This document shows positions 8,622 through 17,243 of a stretch of DNA of 64,000 nucleotides, in pieces (positions within the stretch are counted from its first letter, which is position 1; each line of letters opens with the position of its first letter). The position numbers were made by a program, and so were the translations under genes. The notes under the pieces were generated by a model. It was not told the origin of the DNA. It searched no databases and worked only from the letters and a program-made list of their open reading frames with translations. The stretch is from Lentzea sp. NBRC 105346 (GTDB taxonomy: Bacteria > Actinomycetota > Actinomycetes > Mycobacteriales > Pseudonocardiaceae). The stretch is taken from positions 62,001-126,000 of the forward strand of contig NZ_BSTQ01000019.1 in the NCBI RefSeq assembly GCF_030269605.1, read 5' to 3'.

Positions 8622-8924
8622 TTGACGTTCGTGCATGTCGAGATCCGTCGTGCGACTGGTGGGTTACGGCTCTTCTTCCGCGAACCGGCTGCTCCGCAGT
8701 GGAGCGCCAGGTTGCCGTACCCGCGAGCCGGCCAATTGATCGAAGCCATCAACGGCGCTTGTCCCTGCTCCGTCCCGGAGTTCCGCTACGAGCCTCTCGC
8801 CGCGGGCGAGGCGACTCTGGTGTGCGGTGCGTCCGAGGTTCTGCTGGACGCTCTCGACGTGGAGACATTGCGGGACTCGTTACGCGCGCACATGCCGGAC
8901 CGGATGAGGCCGCTGCCGGGTTAG
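8622..8924 (+). CDS. Hypothetical protein, about 100 residues
   Basis: A small open frame with good actinobacterial codon use (strong GC3) ending in RMRPLPG. The translated product begins near FVHVEIRRATGGLRLFFRE and has no membrane segment or recognisable domain. It contains two cysteines in NGACPCSVPE and one in LVCGASE. The start is uncertain: TTG 8604, TTG 8622 (AAGAG upstream) and GTG 8631 are all in frame. The stop overlaps the convergent gene by 4 bp. I do not recognise a family. Confidence 0.55.
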   Translation: MTFVHVEIRRATGGLRLFFREPAAPQWSARLPYPRAGQLIEAINGACPCSVPEFRYEPLAAGEATLVCGASEVLLDALDVETLRDSLRAHMPDRMRPLPG

Positions 8925-9844
8925 AGCGGCGCGGGGGAGTTCGCCTCGGGGACCAGGACGCTGGGCGTTCCGGTGCCGTCGGCTGGCACGGCCCACACGT
9001 CGTTGACGCCGTCGCTGCGCTGCATGCCGTAGGCGATCGTGTGGTCGTCCAGCCACGCCGGCTGGTCGTCGACACTGCGGGTCTCCGCCGTCGCGGTGAC
9101 CTTCTTGGTGTCGAGGTCGAGGACGCTCAGGCGCCAGCCCTTCTGTGGGTCGCCGTCGACCGCCGCCTTGTACGCGATGCGCTTGCCGTTCGGCGACAGC
9201 GAAGGGCATTCGACATTGTCGAACAGTTGCTTCGTTGTGCGCGCCGCGAAGTCGCCTTCGATCAGAAATCGGTGGCCCCCGGTCGACATTGTCGCGTAGA
9301 ACCGGTTGTCGTCGTCGGCGAACGTGACGCCCCAGTAGTTGGTGTCGGTCGCCTGGTCGGGCGTGAGTTCTTCGAGACTCCTGACGAGCGTGCCGGTCTT
9401 CGTGTCGAGGATGCCCGCGCTGGTGGAGAAACCGTTGGCGGCGTAGGAATGCCCGTCGACGAACAGCGTCCACGCGACCATGCGCCCGCTCTTCGACACG
9501 CGGGCGCGGTTGGGGAACCCGGTCAGCGGGATCGTGCGCTGCTCCTTGAGGTTCGCGTCGAGCACGGCCAACTCGCCGGCCTTGAGCGCGCCCACCGGCC
9601 GCAGGCACGCGATCGTGCCGCCCGACGCGTACGCGCGGTCACAGCGCTGGTCGGTGATGTCGCGCGGACCGCCGGGATCTTGTCGGTTGACCGTGGAGAG
9701 CCGGCCGTTGCTGAGCACCATGAGCTGTTGCCCGGTGACTTTGACGGAGTCCGCGGTCGCCTTCGGGCCGGCGTTCAGCTTGGTGTAGCCGATGGCGACG
9801 GCCGCCAGGAGGACGGCCGACACCACGGCGATCACGATCTTCAC
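8921..9844 (-). CDS. Membrane-anchored TolB/PD40-like beta-propeller protein
   Basis: A 307-residue protein with an N-terminal signal anchor (KIVIAVVSAVLLAAVAIGY) followed by an exported domain. The domain contains repeated four-stranded-blade patterns such as SLSPNGKRIAYKA, SVDDQPAWLDDHTIAYG and NRARVSKSGRMVAWT, which resemble WD40-like PD40/TolB propellers. The GTG at 9844 overlaps the stop of the MFS gene upstream and follows GAGGAG, so the two are cotranscribed and translationally coupled. Propellers of this type bind proteins or peptides; nothing indicates an enzymatic site. Confidence 0.75.
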   Translation of the reverse strand: MKIVIAVVSAVLLAAVAIGYTKLNAGPKATADSVKVTGQQLMVLSNGRLSTVNRQDPGGPRDITDQRCDRAYASGGTIACLRPVGALKAGELAVLDANLKEQRTIPLTGFPNRARVSKSGRMVAWTLFVDGHSYAANGFSTSAGILDTKTGTLVRSLEELTPDQATDTNYWGVTFADDDNRFYATMSTGGHRFLIEGDFAARTTKQLFDNVECPSLSPNGKRIAYKAAVDGDPQKGWRLSVLDLDTKKVTATAETRSVDDQPAWLDDHTIAYGMQRSDGVNDVWAVPADGTGTPSVLVPEANSPAPL

Positions 9845-11043
9845 TTGGTGCTCCTCAGCAGGGCCGCGGTGGCGGTTGCCGCTACGACCACGGCGGCCGC
9901 GGCGATCCGGGTCGCGGTCTCCGGTCCCCAGAACTGCCACGCGAGCCCGAAAAGCACGCTCGAACCGAGATAGGCGAGTGCCTGTCCACTTTGGATCAGC
10001 GCGATTCCGGTGGTGCGCAGGCGTTCCGGCAGCACCGGTCCCGCCAGCGCCATCAGCACGCCGTCCGTGGCCGCGTAGAAGACGCCGTAGAGGGCGATGA
10101 CCATGACGACCAACGGCCAGCCGGTAATCGGGCCGTGGATCAGGAGATACGCGACGGCCAGCGCGCCGTAGCCGCAGAGCAGCATCTTCTTACGGCCGAT
10201 GCGGTCGGCGAGCGCGCCGAGCGGTGCCGCGAGCAGCAGGTAGCCGAGGCTGGTGCCGACCGCGAGCAGCGGGAACCAGCCGATGGTGAGGTTCTCGCGC
10301 TTCTGGATGAGCAGGTAGACGAACCCGTCACCGATGGTCGCCATGCCTAGGATGCTCGCGGCGAGAACGAGTTTCTGAACCTTGCGATCCCTGAGCAGAC
10401 CGAGTTTGAGGCGTTCCTTCGGTGCGGTGACGGCTTGCTTGTCCTGGACGAAGAGGATCAGGACGATGACGCCGAGCGTCGCGATGCAGAAGCTCGTGAC
10501 GAACACCGAGTCGAACTGCTGGTTCGCCGCGGCGAGCACCGCGAGCGCCACGAGTGGTCCGGCGAACGCGCCGATGCCGTCCATGGCGCGATGCACGCCG
10601 AACGCGCGGCCGAGGTCCTTCTCCGGTGTGGACAGGGTGATGAGCGCGTCGCGTGGTGCGGTCCGCAGGCCCTTGCCCGCGCGGTCCGCGGTGATCACGA
10701 GGCCGAGGACGGTGGTGGCGTTGCCCGCGGCGAGCAGTCCTAGTTTGGCGACGGCGGAGAGCGCGTATCCGGTGCCCGCCACGGCTTTTCGCTTGGTGGT
10801 GCGATCGGCGACGTACCCGCCGACCAGACGCAGGAGTGTGGTGGCGCCGGTGTAGAGGCCGTCGATCACGCCGTACGCGGCGGGGCTGAGCTGGAGTCCG
10901 ATGACGAGGTACAGCGGCAGGATCGACGCGACCATCTCCGACGACACGTCGGTGATCAGGCTGACCGTGCCGAGCGCGAAGACGTTGCCGCTGATGCCCT
11001 TCCAGTTGGTGGTCTTCGGCTTGTCCAATGTGGATAGATACAC
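9841..11043 (-). CDS. Major facilitator superfamily transporter
   Basis: A 400-residue protein with about 12 hydrophobic segments and MFS loop motifs: GGYVADRTTKRK between helices 2 and 3 (motif A) and GALADRIGRKKML between helices 8 and 9. The segment DRAGKGLRTAPRDALI resembles MFS proteins annotated as drug or small-molecule exporters. The GTG start at 11043 has GGAGGAG seven bases upstream. It is followed by the beta-propeller gene with a 4-bp overlap. The substrate is unknown. Confidence 0.88.
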   Translation of the reverse strand: MYLSTLDKPKTTNWKGISGNVFALGTVSLITDVSSEMVASILPLYLVIGLQLSPAAYGVIDGLYTGATTLLRLVGGYVADRTTKRKAVAGTGYALSAVAKLGLLAAGNATTVLGLVITADRAGKGLRTAPRDALITLSTPEKDLGRAFGVHRAMDGIGAFAGPLVALAVLAAANQQFDSVFVTSFCIATLGVIVLILFVQDKQAVTAPKERLKLGLLRDRKVQKLVLAASILGMATIGDGFVYLLIQKRENLTIGWFPLLAVGTSLGYLLLAAPLGALADRIGRKKMLLCGYGALAVAYLLIHGPITGWPLVVMVIALYGVFYAATDGVLMALAGPVLPERLRTTGIALIQSGQALAYLGSSVLFGLAWQFWGPETATRIAAAAVVVAATATAALLRSTK

Positions 11044-11063
11044 GCGGCGGCTCCTCCGGGGAA

Positions 11064-11091
11064 CCGTGCCCCCGTTGGTCCGGGGGCACGG
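11064..11091 (-). terminator. Stem-loop after the metallophosphoesterase gene
   Basis: A perfect 11-bp GC stem (11064-11074 with 11081-11091) with a 6-base loop lies between the metallophosphoesterase stop and the MFS start. There is no T tract, so it may act as an attenuating or factor-dependent terminator. Confidence 0.6.
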
Positions 11092-11100
11092 CAGCGGGTG

Positions 11101-12474
11101 TCAGTGACAGTTGGTGGTGCCGCTGTCGGAGTAGCTCTTGCCCGCCTCGGGGACGAACTGCCAGTCGAAACTGTTGCTGTGCAAGGTGAACTTCAGGACG
11201 CCGTAGGTGTCGCTGTTGCGCGCCTCGCTGTTGGGCTGGATGGTGCCGAAGGAGTAGTGGCTGGCGCCGCCCATGCCCGCGACGAAGCTGCGGATGCCGC
11301 GTGCGGTGTCGAGGCCGCCGGTCGGGTTCATCGGTGCGAACCGCTCGTACTGGTGGTTGTGCCCGGTGATCACCAGGTCGGCGTTGAAGTCGTACAACGC
11401 CTGGAAGAGCGGCCGGGTCGAGGTGGACGGCGCGTGGTTGGCGCCGCTGGTGTACAGCGGGTGGTGCCAGTACGCCGCGGTGCAGGGTTTGGTGCTGGCG
11501 GCGAGGTCCTGGCGCAGCCACTGCTCCTGCGCGGAACCGGCGGCCATGCTGATGTTGGAGTTGAGGCTGACGATGTGCCAGTTGCCGAGGTCGTAGGAGT
11601 AGTAGCCGTTGGCGCCGGCCACTGAGCCGAAGTAGTTGAAGTAACCGGAGGCGCCGCTGGTGTTGTAGTCGTGGTTACCGGGCGACGGCTTGGTACGCGC
11701 CTTGTGCCGGCCCCAAGTCGGGTTGTAGTAGGTGTTGAACTCCGTGGTGGTGCCGCTGTCGTAGACGTTGTCGCCCGCGGTGAACACCGTGCCCTGGATG
11801 TTGTCCAGGAGCGCCGCGGTGGCGCTGTCGCCGGAACCGGAGTTCGAGATGTCGCCCGCGCCCACGAGCACGGGGTCGCCGCTCGGCGGAGGCGTCGTGG
11901 TCGTCGTCGTGGTGCCGGTGGTGATCACCAGCTGCGGCGCGGTGGTGCCGCTTTCCCGGGAGTCGTAGTCGGCACCGTCACTGCTGGTGCTGGTGATGCC
12001 GAACGAGAACGTGCCGTTCGCGCTGACCTGGCTCGTGACGTCGACCTCGTACCAGGCGTTGCGCGCGACGCTGCCCAGGGTGCTGATCGTGGCCCCGTCG
12101 ATCGCGGGCTGGTTGTTCCAGGTGACGCCGGTTTCCGACCACGCGGTGTCGGTCAGCGTCCTGAACGTGCCCCCGTTGGAGCTCTGGGAGCCCGCGACGT
12201 CGTCGGTGTGGAGACGCAGCTTGGCGCTCGTCACCGTGCCGCTGACGTTGGTGACGTTGAACTTGAGGAACGTCCGCTTGATCGGCGAGTTGTCCACGCC
12301 CAGCTGACCGGACGTGCCGAAGTTCGTTGAGGTTGCGGAGTTGTCGACGTAGGTGTCGGCGGTGGGGGTGAAGGTGGTGGCGGCGGCTTGGCTGTTCGAA
12401 GCGATCACGGTGATGGTGGTGGCGGTGAGCACGGCGGCGGCCAGCGTGGGGAGCAGGACCCTACGACCTAACAT
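11101..12474 (-). CDS. Secreted CBM96-like/metallophosphoesterase protein
   Basis: A 457-residue exported protein. After a signal peptide (residues 1 to about 29, ending SNSQA) comes a DNRLRE/CBM96-like module of roughly 150 residues (FTPTADTYVDNSATSTNFG...; conserved WNNQPAIDG). A TTTTTTPPPSGDP linker leads to a calcineurin-like phosphoesterase with the metal-site motifs GAGDI, GDNVYDSG, GNHDY, WHHPLY and GHNHQYER. The architecture predicts an extracellular phosphatase or nuclease-like hydrolase tethered to polysaccharide. I used the ATG at 12474, which precedes the signal peptide directly, rather than the longer frame. It is divergent from the gene at 12551. Confidence 0.9.
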   Translation of the reverse strand: MLGRRVLLPTLAAAVLTATTITVIASNSQAAATTFTPTADTYVDNSATSTNFGTSGQLGVDNSPIKRTFLKFNVTNVSGTVTSAKLRLHTDDVAGSQSSNGGTFRTLTDTAWSETGVTWNNQPAIDGATISTLGSVARNAWYEVDVTSQVSANGTFSFGITSTSSDGADYDSRESGTTAPQLVITTGTTTTTTTPPPSGDPVLVGAGDISNSGSGDSATAALLDNIQGTVFTAGDNVYDSGTTTEFNTYYNPTWGRHKARTKPSPGNHDYNTSGASGYFNYFGSVAGANGYYSYDLGNWHIVSLNSNISMAAGSAQEQWLRQDLAASTKPCTAAYWHHPLYTSGANHAPSTSTRPLFQALYDFNADLVITGHNHQYERFAPMNPTGGLDTARGIRSFVAGMGGASHYSFGTIQPNSEARNSDTYGVLKFTLHSNSFDWQFVPEAGKSYSDSGTTNCH

Positions 12475-12550
12475 GCCTGTTCGCTTCCTGTTGCCGGACA
12501 AGGGCGACGGAGACGGTGACAGCTCCCGATGATCGCACGGGGGACCTGCG

Positions 12551-13192
12551 GTGAACACGCGGCGAACTGTCCGGGCTTCGCCCGTTCGGACTCAGAATCG
12601 ATTTACCGTGTATCTGCCGCGGTTGCCGCTCCTCATGTCCGGCATGTTGGAGGTCCGCTCTCCGCGCTGGCAGTCGGCCGGCGCGTCGCTGGTCGTGCCC
12701 GTCGAGTCGTATGCGGGTGCGGGGATCGCAGAGATCCGGTCGCTCACCGATGTCATGGGTTCGGCGGCGCACGCCGTCGGCGCCGGCGCGCGGCGGATCC
12801 GCGTTTTTCCCGTGGGAGCCGATGCCGTCGACCTGATTCGGGCTTCGGTGTTCGTGCGGCGGATCGCCGAGGAGTACGCCGTCGACGTCGAGTTCTCGGT
12901 CACGACCCGCGCGGCGCTGTTGACGCGCCAGGAGTCGTTTTTGCGAACCTCACCGCTGGTCGTCGAGGCGGATGGAACCGTGGTGCCTTTGTGTGCCGGG
13001 ATTTCGCGGCGGTACGCGCTCGGTTCGCTGGCGGATTCGCCGCTTTCGGATTTGGTCGCCGCCTGGGATCCGGAGCCGGTGCTGGAACTGTGCCGGGCGG
13101 CGTGGCGGCGGGCAGTGGAGCAACCGGGACCGCTGATCTCCTGGCACGACCACCTTTTGCAGGCGTCCACGGAAGCCGAAATCGCCTGCTGA
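12551..13192 (+). CDS. Radical-SAM C-terminal-like protein lacking the radical-SAM core
   Basis: A 213-residue frame whose second half (SPLVVEADGTVVPLCAGISRRYALGSL and SDLVAAW) resembles the C-terminal portion of actinobacterial radical-SAM proteins (VEPDGTVVPLTH...LGNL). The CxxxCxxC iron-sulfur motif of the catalytic core is absent, and only 76 bp separate this frame from the divergent start upstream, so no room remains for it. It could be a decayed gene or a free-standing domain. GTG 12551 is the longest start; ATG 12635 and ATG 12647 are alternatives. Codon use looks normal. Family similarity is by eye and tentative. Confidence 0.5.
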   Translation: MNTRRTVRASPVRTQNRFTVYLPRLPLLMSGMLEVRSPRWQSAGASLVVPVESYAGAGIAEIRSLTDVMGSAAHAVGAGARRIRVFPVGADAVDLIRASVFVRRIAEEYAVDVEFSVTTRAALLTRQESFLRTSPLVVEADGTVVPLCAGISRRYALGSLADSPLSDLVAAWDPEPVLELCRAAWRRAVEQPGPLISWHDHLLQASTEAEIAC

Positions 13193-13202
13193 CCTCACCC
13201 CG

Positions 13203-14189
13203 TCAGCCGGTCAGCAACCGCGCCGCGGGCCGCGTGTTGATCACCCGATCGGCCTCCACGCCACACTCCTCGGCCCGTGCACACCCGTACCCGAGCCAGT
13301 CGAGCTGCCCTGGCGCGTGCGCGTCGCTGTCGATCGAGAACATGCACCCGGCCTCAACGGCCATCCGCAGCAACCGCCGCGGCGGATCCAGCCGTTCGGG
13401 CCGCGAGTTGATCTCCACCGCCGTCCCGTGCTCGGCACACGCGGCGAACACCGCGGCGGCGTCGAAAGTGGACTCCGGGCGCCCCTTGCCCACCACCAGC
13501 CGGCCGGTGCAGTGCCCGAGGATGTCGACGTGTGGGTTCGCGACCGCGGTCAGCATCCGCTCGGTCATCTCGGCGTGCGGCATGCGGAGTTTCGAGTGGA
13601 CGCTCGCGACCACGACGTCCAGTCGCTCCAGCAACTCGGGGTCCTGGTCGAGGCTGCCGTCGTCGAGGATGTCGACCTCGATCCCGGTCAGGATCATGAA
13701 CGGCGCCAGTTCGACGTTCAGCTCGGCGACCACCTCGAGCTGTTTCAGCAGGCGATCCCGGGACAGGCCGTTCGCGACGGTCAGGCGAGGGGAGTGGTCC
13801 GTGAGGGCCATCCACTCGTGGCCCAGGTCGCGAGCCGCCTCGGCCATCTCCCGGATGGGGCTGCCGCCGTCCGACCAGTCGGAGTGCGTATGGCAGTCGC
13901 CGCGCAGCCGGGCGCGGAGCTCGTCTCCTCCGGCGATCTCCACCTTTCGCAGCTTGTCGAGGTACGCGGGTTCGCGGCCGGCCAGCGCGTCGGCGACGAC
14001 GCCCGCCGTCGCCTTGCCGATGCCGGCCAGGTCCGTCAGCGAACCCTGCCGCGAGCGACGGGCCACCTCGTCCGGGTCGAGTGAGCCGAGCACCGCCGCG
14101 GCCTTGCGGAACGCCTGCACTCGGTAGGTCGGCTCGCCCGCGCGTTCCAGCTGGAACGCGACCTGCCGCAGTGCCCGTAGCGGATCCAC
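13203..14189 (-). CDS. PHP-domain phosphoesterase with N-terminal helix-hairpin-helix (PolX-like)
   Basis: A 328-residue protein. Residues 1 to about 90 form a PolX-type beta/HhH region (YRVQAFRKAAAVL, LTDLAGIGKATAGVV). The rest is a PHP metal-dependent phosphoesterase with DCHTHSDWSDG, ALTDHSP, GIEVDIL, VASVHSKL, DILGHCTG, EINSRPERLDP and SIDSDAHAP, so all usual metal ligands are visible. The polymerase palm of full-length PolX is missing between the two parts. Proteins of this kind are annotated as PHP-family hydrolases linked to DNA repair. The start is a GTG with a weak ribosome-binding site. It converges with the fragment gene at 13192. Confidence 0.87.
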   Translation of the reverse strand: MDPLRALRQVAFQLERAGEPTYRVQAFRKAAAVLGSLDPDEVARRSRQGSLTDLAGIGKATAGVVADALAGREPAYLDKLRKVEIAGGDELRARLRGDCHTHSDWSDGGSPIREMAEAARDLGHEWMALTDHSPRLTVANGLSRDRLLKQLEVVAELNVELAPFMILTGIEVDILDDGSLDQDPELLERLDVVVASVHSKLRMPHAEMTERMLTAVANPHVDILGHCTGRLVVGKGRPESTFDAAAVFAACAEHGTAVEINSRPERLDPPRRLLRMAVEAGCMFSIDSDAHAPGQLDWLGYGCARAEECGVEADRVINTRPAARLLTG

Positions 14190-14529
14190 GATCCATTCCT
14201 ACCCGGTGTGGCCGGATTACGCACACCAGTTGTCCACAGGCCCGCGTGCTTCCCGCTTGCCCCCCGCGCGCTTCCTCCTGGCGCAACGATCGGCAGGGCC
14301 GGTTCGTTCCGCGAAATCCCGGACCGCGCGAGCGAACGGGCCGTTGACAACCACGAACCCGACAGGGGGCGCGGATTACCGGGCCGCAAGACGGTTTCGC
14401 GCCAGGACGACAGTCGGTTTCGTGCCGAACGACATTCTTAAACCATTCTGGTCAGCATCTTTCCGTCTGAATCGATCCCGTAGGAGGGTCGCTTTCGGTG
14501 ATCCGGCGGCATACATCAAGATGTGCTGC
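14190..14529. other. Divergent intergenic region (PHP gene / TetR gene)
   Basis: About 340 bp without a supported gene. It must hold promoters for both flanking genes. A TTGACA at 14344-14349 is a possible -35 element for the TetR direction. A small hyphenated palindrome, ACCA-TTC-TGGT, at 14442-14452 could be a regulator site. The second half is less GC-rich than its surroundings. The open frame that crosses it upstream of the TetR start has no ribosome-binding site. Confidence 0.5.
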
Positions 14530-15171
14530 ATGTCCCAGCGCGCCCCGTTGAGCTCAGCCGGTTCGAGGAGGAAGCGAAGTAAAGGTGATCTTACTTCGCA
14601 GGCCATTCTCGACACGGCCGAACGGCTGCTGGAAACGAAGTCCCTCGACGAGATCGCGGTGGACGAGCTGACTTCGGGCGCGGGCATCTCGCGATCGACC
14701 TTCTATTTCCATTTCGAATCACGTGAGGCGGTGCTGTACGCGCTGTCCGAACGCGTTTCCGAAGGCCTCTACGAGTCCGCCGCCATGTGGTTGCGCCGCG
14801 GCAGCGAACCCCCGGCGGACTCGATCCGCCGCGCGATCGCCGCGACCGTCGCACTGTGGCGCCAGCACGGGCCGGTTTTGCGCGCGGCCGTTCGCGCTCG
14901 AGACACCAACTCGATGATGCGCGACTTCTGGGCGGACGTCGCGCACCGCTTCATCGACTCGACAGCGCAGCAGATCGAGATCGAACGCGCGGCGGGCGTC
15001 GCCGTGCCCGGACCGCCCAACGCGCGGATGCTCGCGAACGTGTTGATCAGCATGAACGAGTCCGCCTGCTACAACATGTCGCTCGGCCGGAAGTCGGCGG
15101 CGCGCGACCGCGAGCTCGTGGAGACGCTCACCTCGGTGTGGCTCCGCAGTGTGTACGGGGCCTCGGACTAG
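14530..15171 (+). CDS. TetR/AcrR-family transcriptional regulator
   Basis: A 213-residue regulator. The DNA-binding N-terminus includes ILDTAERLLETKSLDEIAVDELTSGAGISRSTFYFHFESREAVL, here noted by its core motif GISRSTFYFHF, typical of TetR. The C-terminal ligand domain (about 80-205) is unassigned and has a WRQHGPVLRAAVRA helix like EthR-type regulators. ATG 14530 is chosen; ATG 14521 lies three codons earlier, and neither has a strong ribosome-binding site. It precedes two SDR genes and a DUF3237 gene on the same strand and probably controls them. Confidence 0.9.
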   Translation: MSQRAPLSSAGSRRKRSKGDLTSQAILDTAERLLETKSLDEIAVDELTSGAGISRSTFYFHFESREAVLYALSERVSEGLYESAAMWLRRGSEPPADSIRRAIAATVALWRQHGPVLRAAVRARDTNSMMRDFWADVAHRFIDSTAQQIEIERAAGVAVPGPPNARMLANVLISMNESACYNMSLGRKSAARDRELVETLTSVWLRSVYGASD

Positions 15172-15256
15172 CGGCCCTCCGGCGGGTGTACGGGGTTTCG
15201 CAGCAGATAAGGCGCACGACTTCTGAGTCGACACGGTGTCGATTACTTTCGGCGAC

Positions 15257-16024
15257 ATGTCGAGCAATCCGTTCTCCCTGGTAGGCCACGTCGCCCTGGT
15301 CACCGGTGGTACCCGCGGCATCGGCCTCGCGACAGCGCGCGGCCTCGCCCGCGCCGGCGCAAGCGTCGCCGTCGTCGCGCGCACCGCCGAGGCGACGAAG
15401 ACCGTCGTCAGCGACATCGAGCGGGAGTTCGAGGTCGAGGCGCTGCCCATCGTCGCGGACATCAGCCACGAGGACGAGATCCCCGGTGTCGTCGCGAACG
15501 TCACCGACCGGTTCGGCCGGATCGACGTCCTGGTCAACAACGCCGGCGCGAGCGCGCCCTTCGCGCCGCTCATCGACGTCACGCCCAAGCTGTTCGACAA
15601 GATCATGAACGTCAACGTGAGGGCCCCGCTGTGTCTCACCCGCGCAGCGGTCAAAGCCGGCCTCGGACACGGCGGCGGTTCGGTCGTCAACATCGTGTCC
15701 GCGGCCGGCCTCAAGGCCGAGCCGTTCATGGGCCTCTACTCGGCGGCCAAGGCGGCGATGATCAGCGCGACGAAGACGCTCGCGCGCGAGCTCGGCCCAC
15801 AGGGCATCCGGGTCAACGCCGTCGCGCCCGGAGTGATCAACACAGACTTCTCCAAAGCCATCGTCGAGACGCCCGAGCTGCACCAGAGCGTGATCGCGAA
15901 GACGGCACTCGGCCGCGTCGGTGAGGCCGACGAGGTCGCGGGCACCGTCGTGTGGCTCGCGAGCAAGGCGGCGAGCTACACCACGGGATCGATCATCGTC
16001 GTCGACGGCGGGACGATCGCATGA
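15257..16024 (+). CDS. Short-chain dehydrogenase/reductase (SDR), first of two
   Basis: A 255-residue classical SDR with cofactor motif TGGTRGIG, NNAG, catalytic Ser in NIVSAAG, YSAAK (catalytic Tyr and Lys) and the C-terminal GSIIVVDGG. The Arg residues after the first strand (VVARTAEA) suggest NADP(H). The ATG at 15257 is preferred over a GTG seven codons earlier because the extra residues are atypical. The stop overlaps the next SDR as ATGA. Substrate unknown; the next genes suggest a small catabolic or tailoring pathway under TetR control. Confidence 0.9.
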   Translation: MSSNPFSLVGHVALVTGGTRGIGLATARGLARAGASVAVVARTAEATKTVVSDIEREFEVEALPIVADISHEDEIPGVVANVTDRFGRIDVLVNNAGASAPFAPLIDVTPKLFDKIMNVNVRAPLCLTRAAVKAGLGHGGGSVVNIVSAAGLKAEPFMGLYSAAKAAMISATKTLARELGPQGIRVNAVAPGVINTDFSKAIVETPELHQSVIAKTALGRVGEADEVAGTVVWLASKAASYTTGSIIVVDGGTIA

Positions 16025-16743
16025 CGACCGCGGTGGTCACGGGTGGCGGCTCCGGCATCGGCGCCGCCGTGTCGCGCAGGCTCGCGAAGGACGGCCACAG
16101 CGTGGTGGTCGCGGACCTCAACGGCGACAATGCCGAACGGATCGCCGACGAGATCGGCGGTGTCGCGATCACGCTCGACGTGACCGACACCGACGCGGTC
16201 TACGAAGCACTGCGCCACCGGGAAGTCGACATCCTCGTCAACAACGCGGGCAACTCGCACTTCCAGTTCTTTGTGGACACCACACCCGCGGACTGGGACT
16301 TCATCCTCAAGGTCAACCTCGTCGGCGCCATGGCGTGCACGCACGTCGTCCTCAAAGGCATGCAGCAACGCCGCAGCGGCGTGATCGTGAACGTCTCCAG
16401 CGAGGCTGGCCGCGGCGGAACCGTTGCGGGAGCGCCTTATTCGGCCGCCAAGGCAGGATTGCTCGGCTTCACCAAGGCGATCGCGATGGAGGCCGCGCGC
16501 TACAACGTACGGTGCAACGCCGTCGCGCCCGGCCCCGTAGACACACCGATGTTGCACGGCGAGGCGGCCCACGCTGGTGAACTGGGCAAGCGACTCGCCC
16601 AGGCCATGATCGACTCGACCGTGCTGAAGCGCGCGGGCTCCCCGGACGAGATCGCCGGCGCGATCGCGTTCCTGGCGTCCGAGGACGCCTCGTTCATCAC
16701 CGGGCACACGCTGGCCGTCAGCGGCGGCCTCTCGATGCTGTGA
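16021..16743 (+). CDS. Short-chain dehydrogenase/reductase (SDR), second of two
   Basis: A 240-residue classical SDR with TGGGSGIG, Asp in VVVADLNGDN (suggesting NAD(H) preference), NNAGN, the catalytic Ser in NVSSEAG, YSAAK and a C-terminal TGHTLAVSGG. It starts at an ATG overlapping the preceding SDR stop by 4 bp. The differing cofactor-specificity residues of the two SDRs make successive oxidation/reduction of one substrate plausible, but this is inference. Confidence 0.9.
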   Translation: MTTAVVTGGGSGIGAAVSRRLAKDGHSVVVADLNGDNAERIADEIGGVAITLDVTDTDAVYEALRHREVDILVNNAGNSHFQFFVDTTPADWDFILKVNLVGAMACTHVVLKGMQQRRSGVIVNVSSEAGRGGTVAGAPYSAAKAGLLGFTKAIAMEAARYNVRCNAVAPGPVDTPMLHGEAAHAGELGKRLAQAMIDSTVLKRAGSPDEIAGAIAFLASEDASFITGHTLAVSGGLSML

Positions 16744-16751
16744 AGGAAACC

Positions 16752-17174
16752 ATGACCATCGAACTCGTCCCGCTCGGCACGATGACCGCGGTGCTGCGCA
16801 AACCGTTCGTACTGCCCAAAACGCCCGTCGGCGACCGCCTGGTCTACGAGGTCGAGTCCGGTGACATCGCCGGAGAACGCCTGCGCGGCAAGATGAAGGG
16901 CACCTCGACCGCCGACTGGCTGGTCATCGGCCCGGACGGCACGGCGACGCTCGACGTGCGGTCGGTGCTCCAAACCGACGACGGCGCGCTGATCTTCATC
17001 CACTACAGCGGTCGCACGGACGTGTCGAAGGGCCCCGGCACGTCGCCGCTCTACGCCGCGCCGTTGTTCGAGACCGGTGACGACCGCTACCGCTGGCTGA
17101 ACAAGGTCCAGGCCATCGCGAAGGGCCGGCTGGACGGCGCGATGTTGGTATACGAGCTCTTCGAGGTGCGCTAG
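16752..17174 (+). CDS. DUF3237-family protein
   Basis: A 140-residue soluble protein with the DUF3237 patterns GERLRGKMKGTSTADW, TLDVRSVLQTDDGALI and YSGR...YAAPLFETGDDRYRWLNKVQAIAKG. This is a small beta-barrel family with no established reaction that often sits beside SDRs in catabolic operons. ATG 16752 has AAGGA upstream, which favours it over the in-frame GTG at 16740 that overlaps the SDR stop. It is the last gene of the TetR-SDR-SDR operon. Confidence 0.88.
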   Translation: MTIELVPLGTMTAVLRKPFVLPKTPVGDRLVYEVESGDIAGERLRGKMKGTSTADWLVIGPDGTATLDVRSVLQTDDGALIFIHYSGRTDVSKGPGTSPLYAAPLFETGDDRYRWLNKVQAIAKGRLDGAMLVYELFEVR

Positions 17175-17243
17175 CGACGATCGGAGGGTTTTCTGACGCG
17201 CGAGTCAAGAATACGTTTTCGCCGACGTTGATCGGAGGAAAAC

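Noticed and set aside
12529..14127. Plus-strand open frame of 532 codons
   Set aside because: It crosses the fragment gene in another frame and is antisense to the PHP gene, which has full metal-site motifs.
14442..14452. TetR operator before the first TetR gene
   Set aside because: Only an 11-base hyphenated palindrome with four-base arms; too short to call without a second copy.
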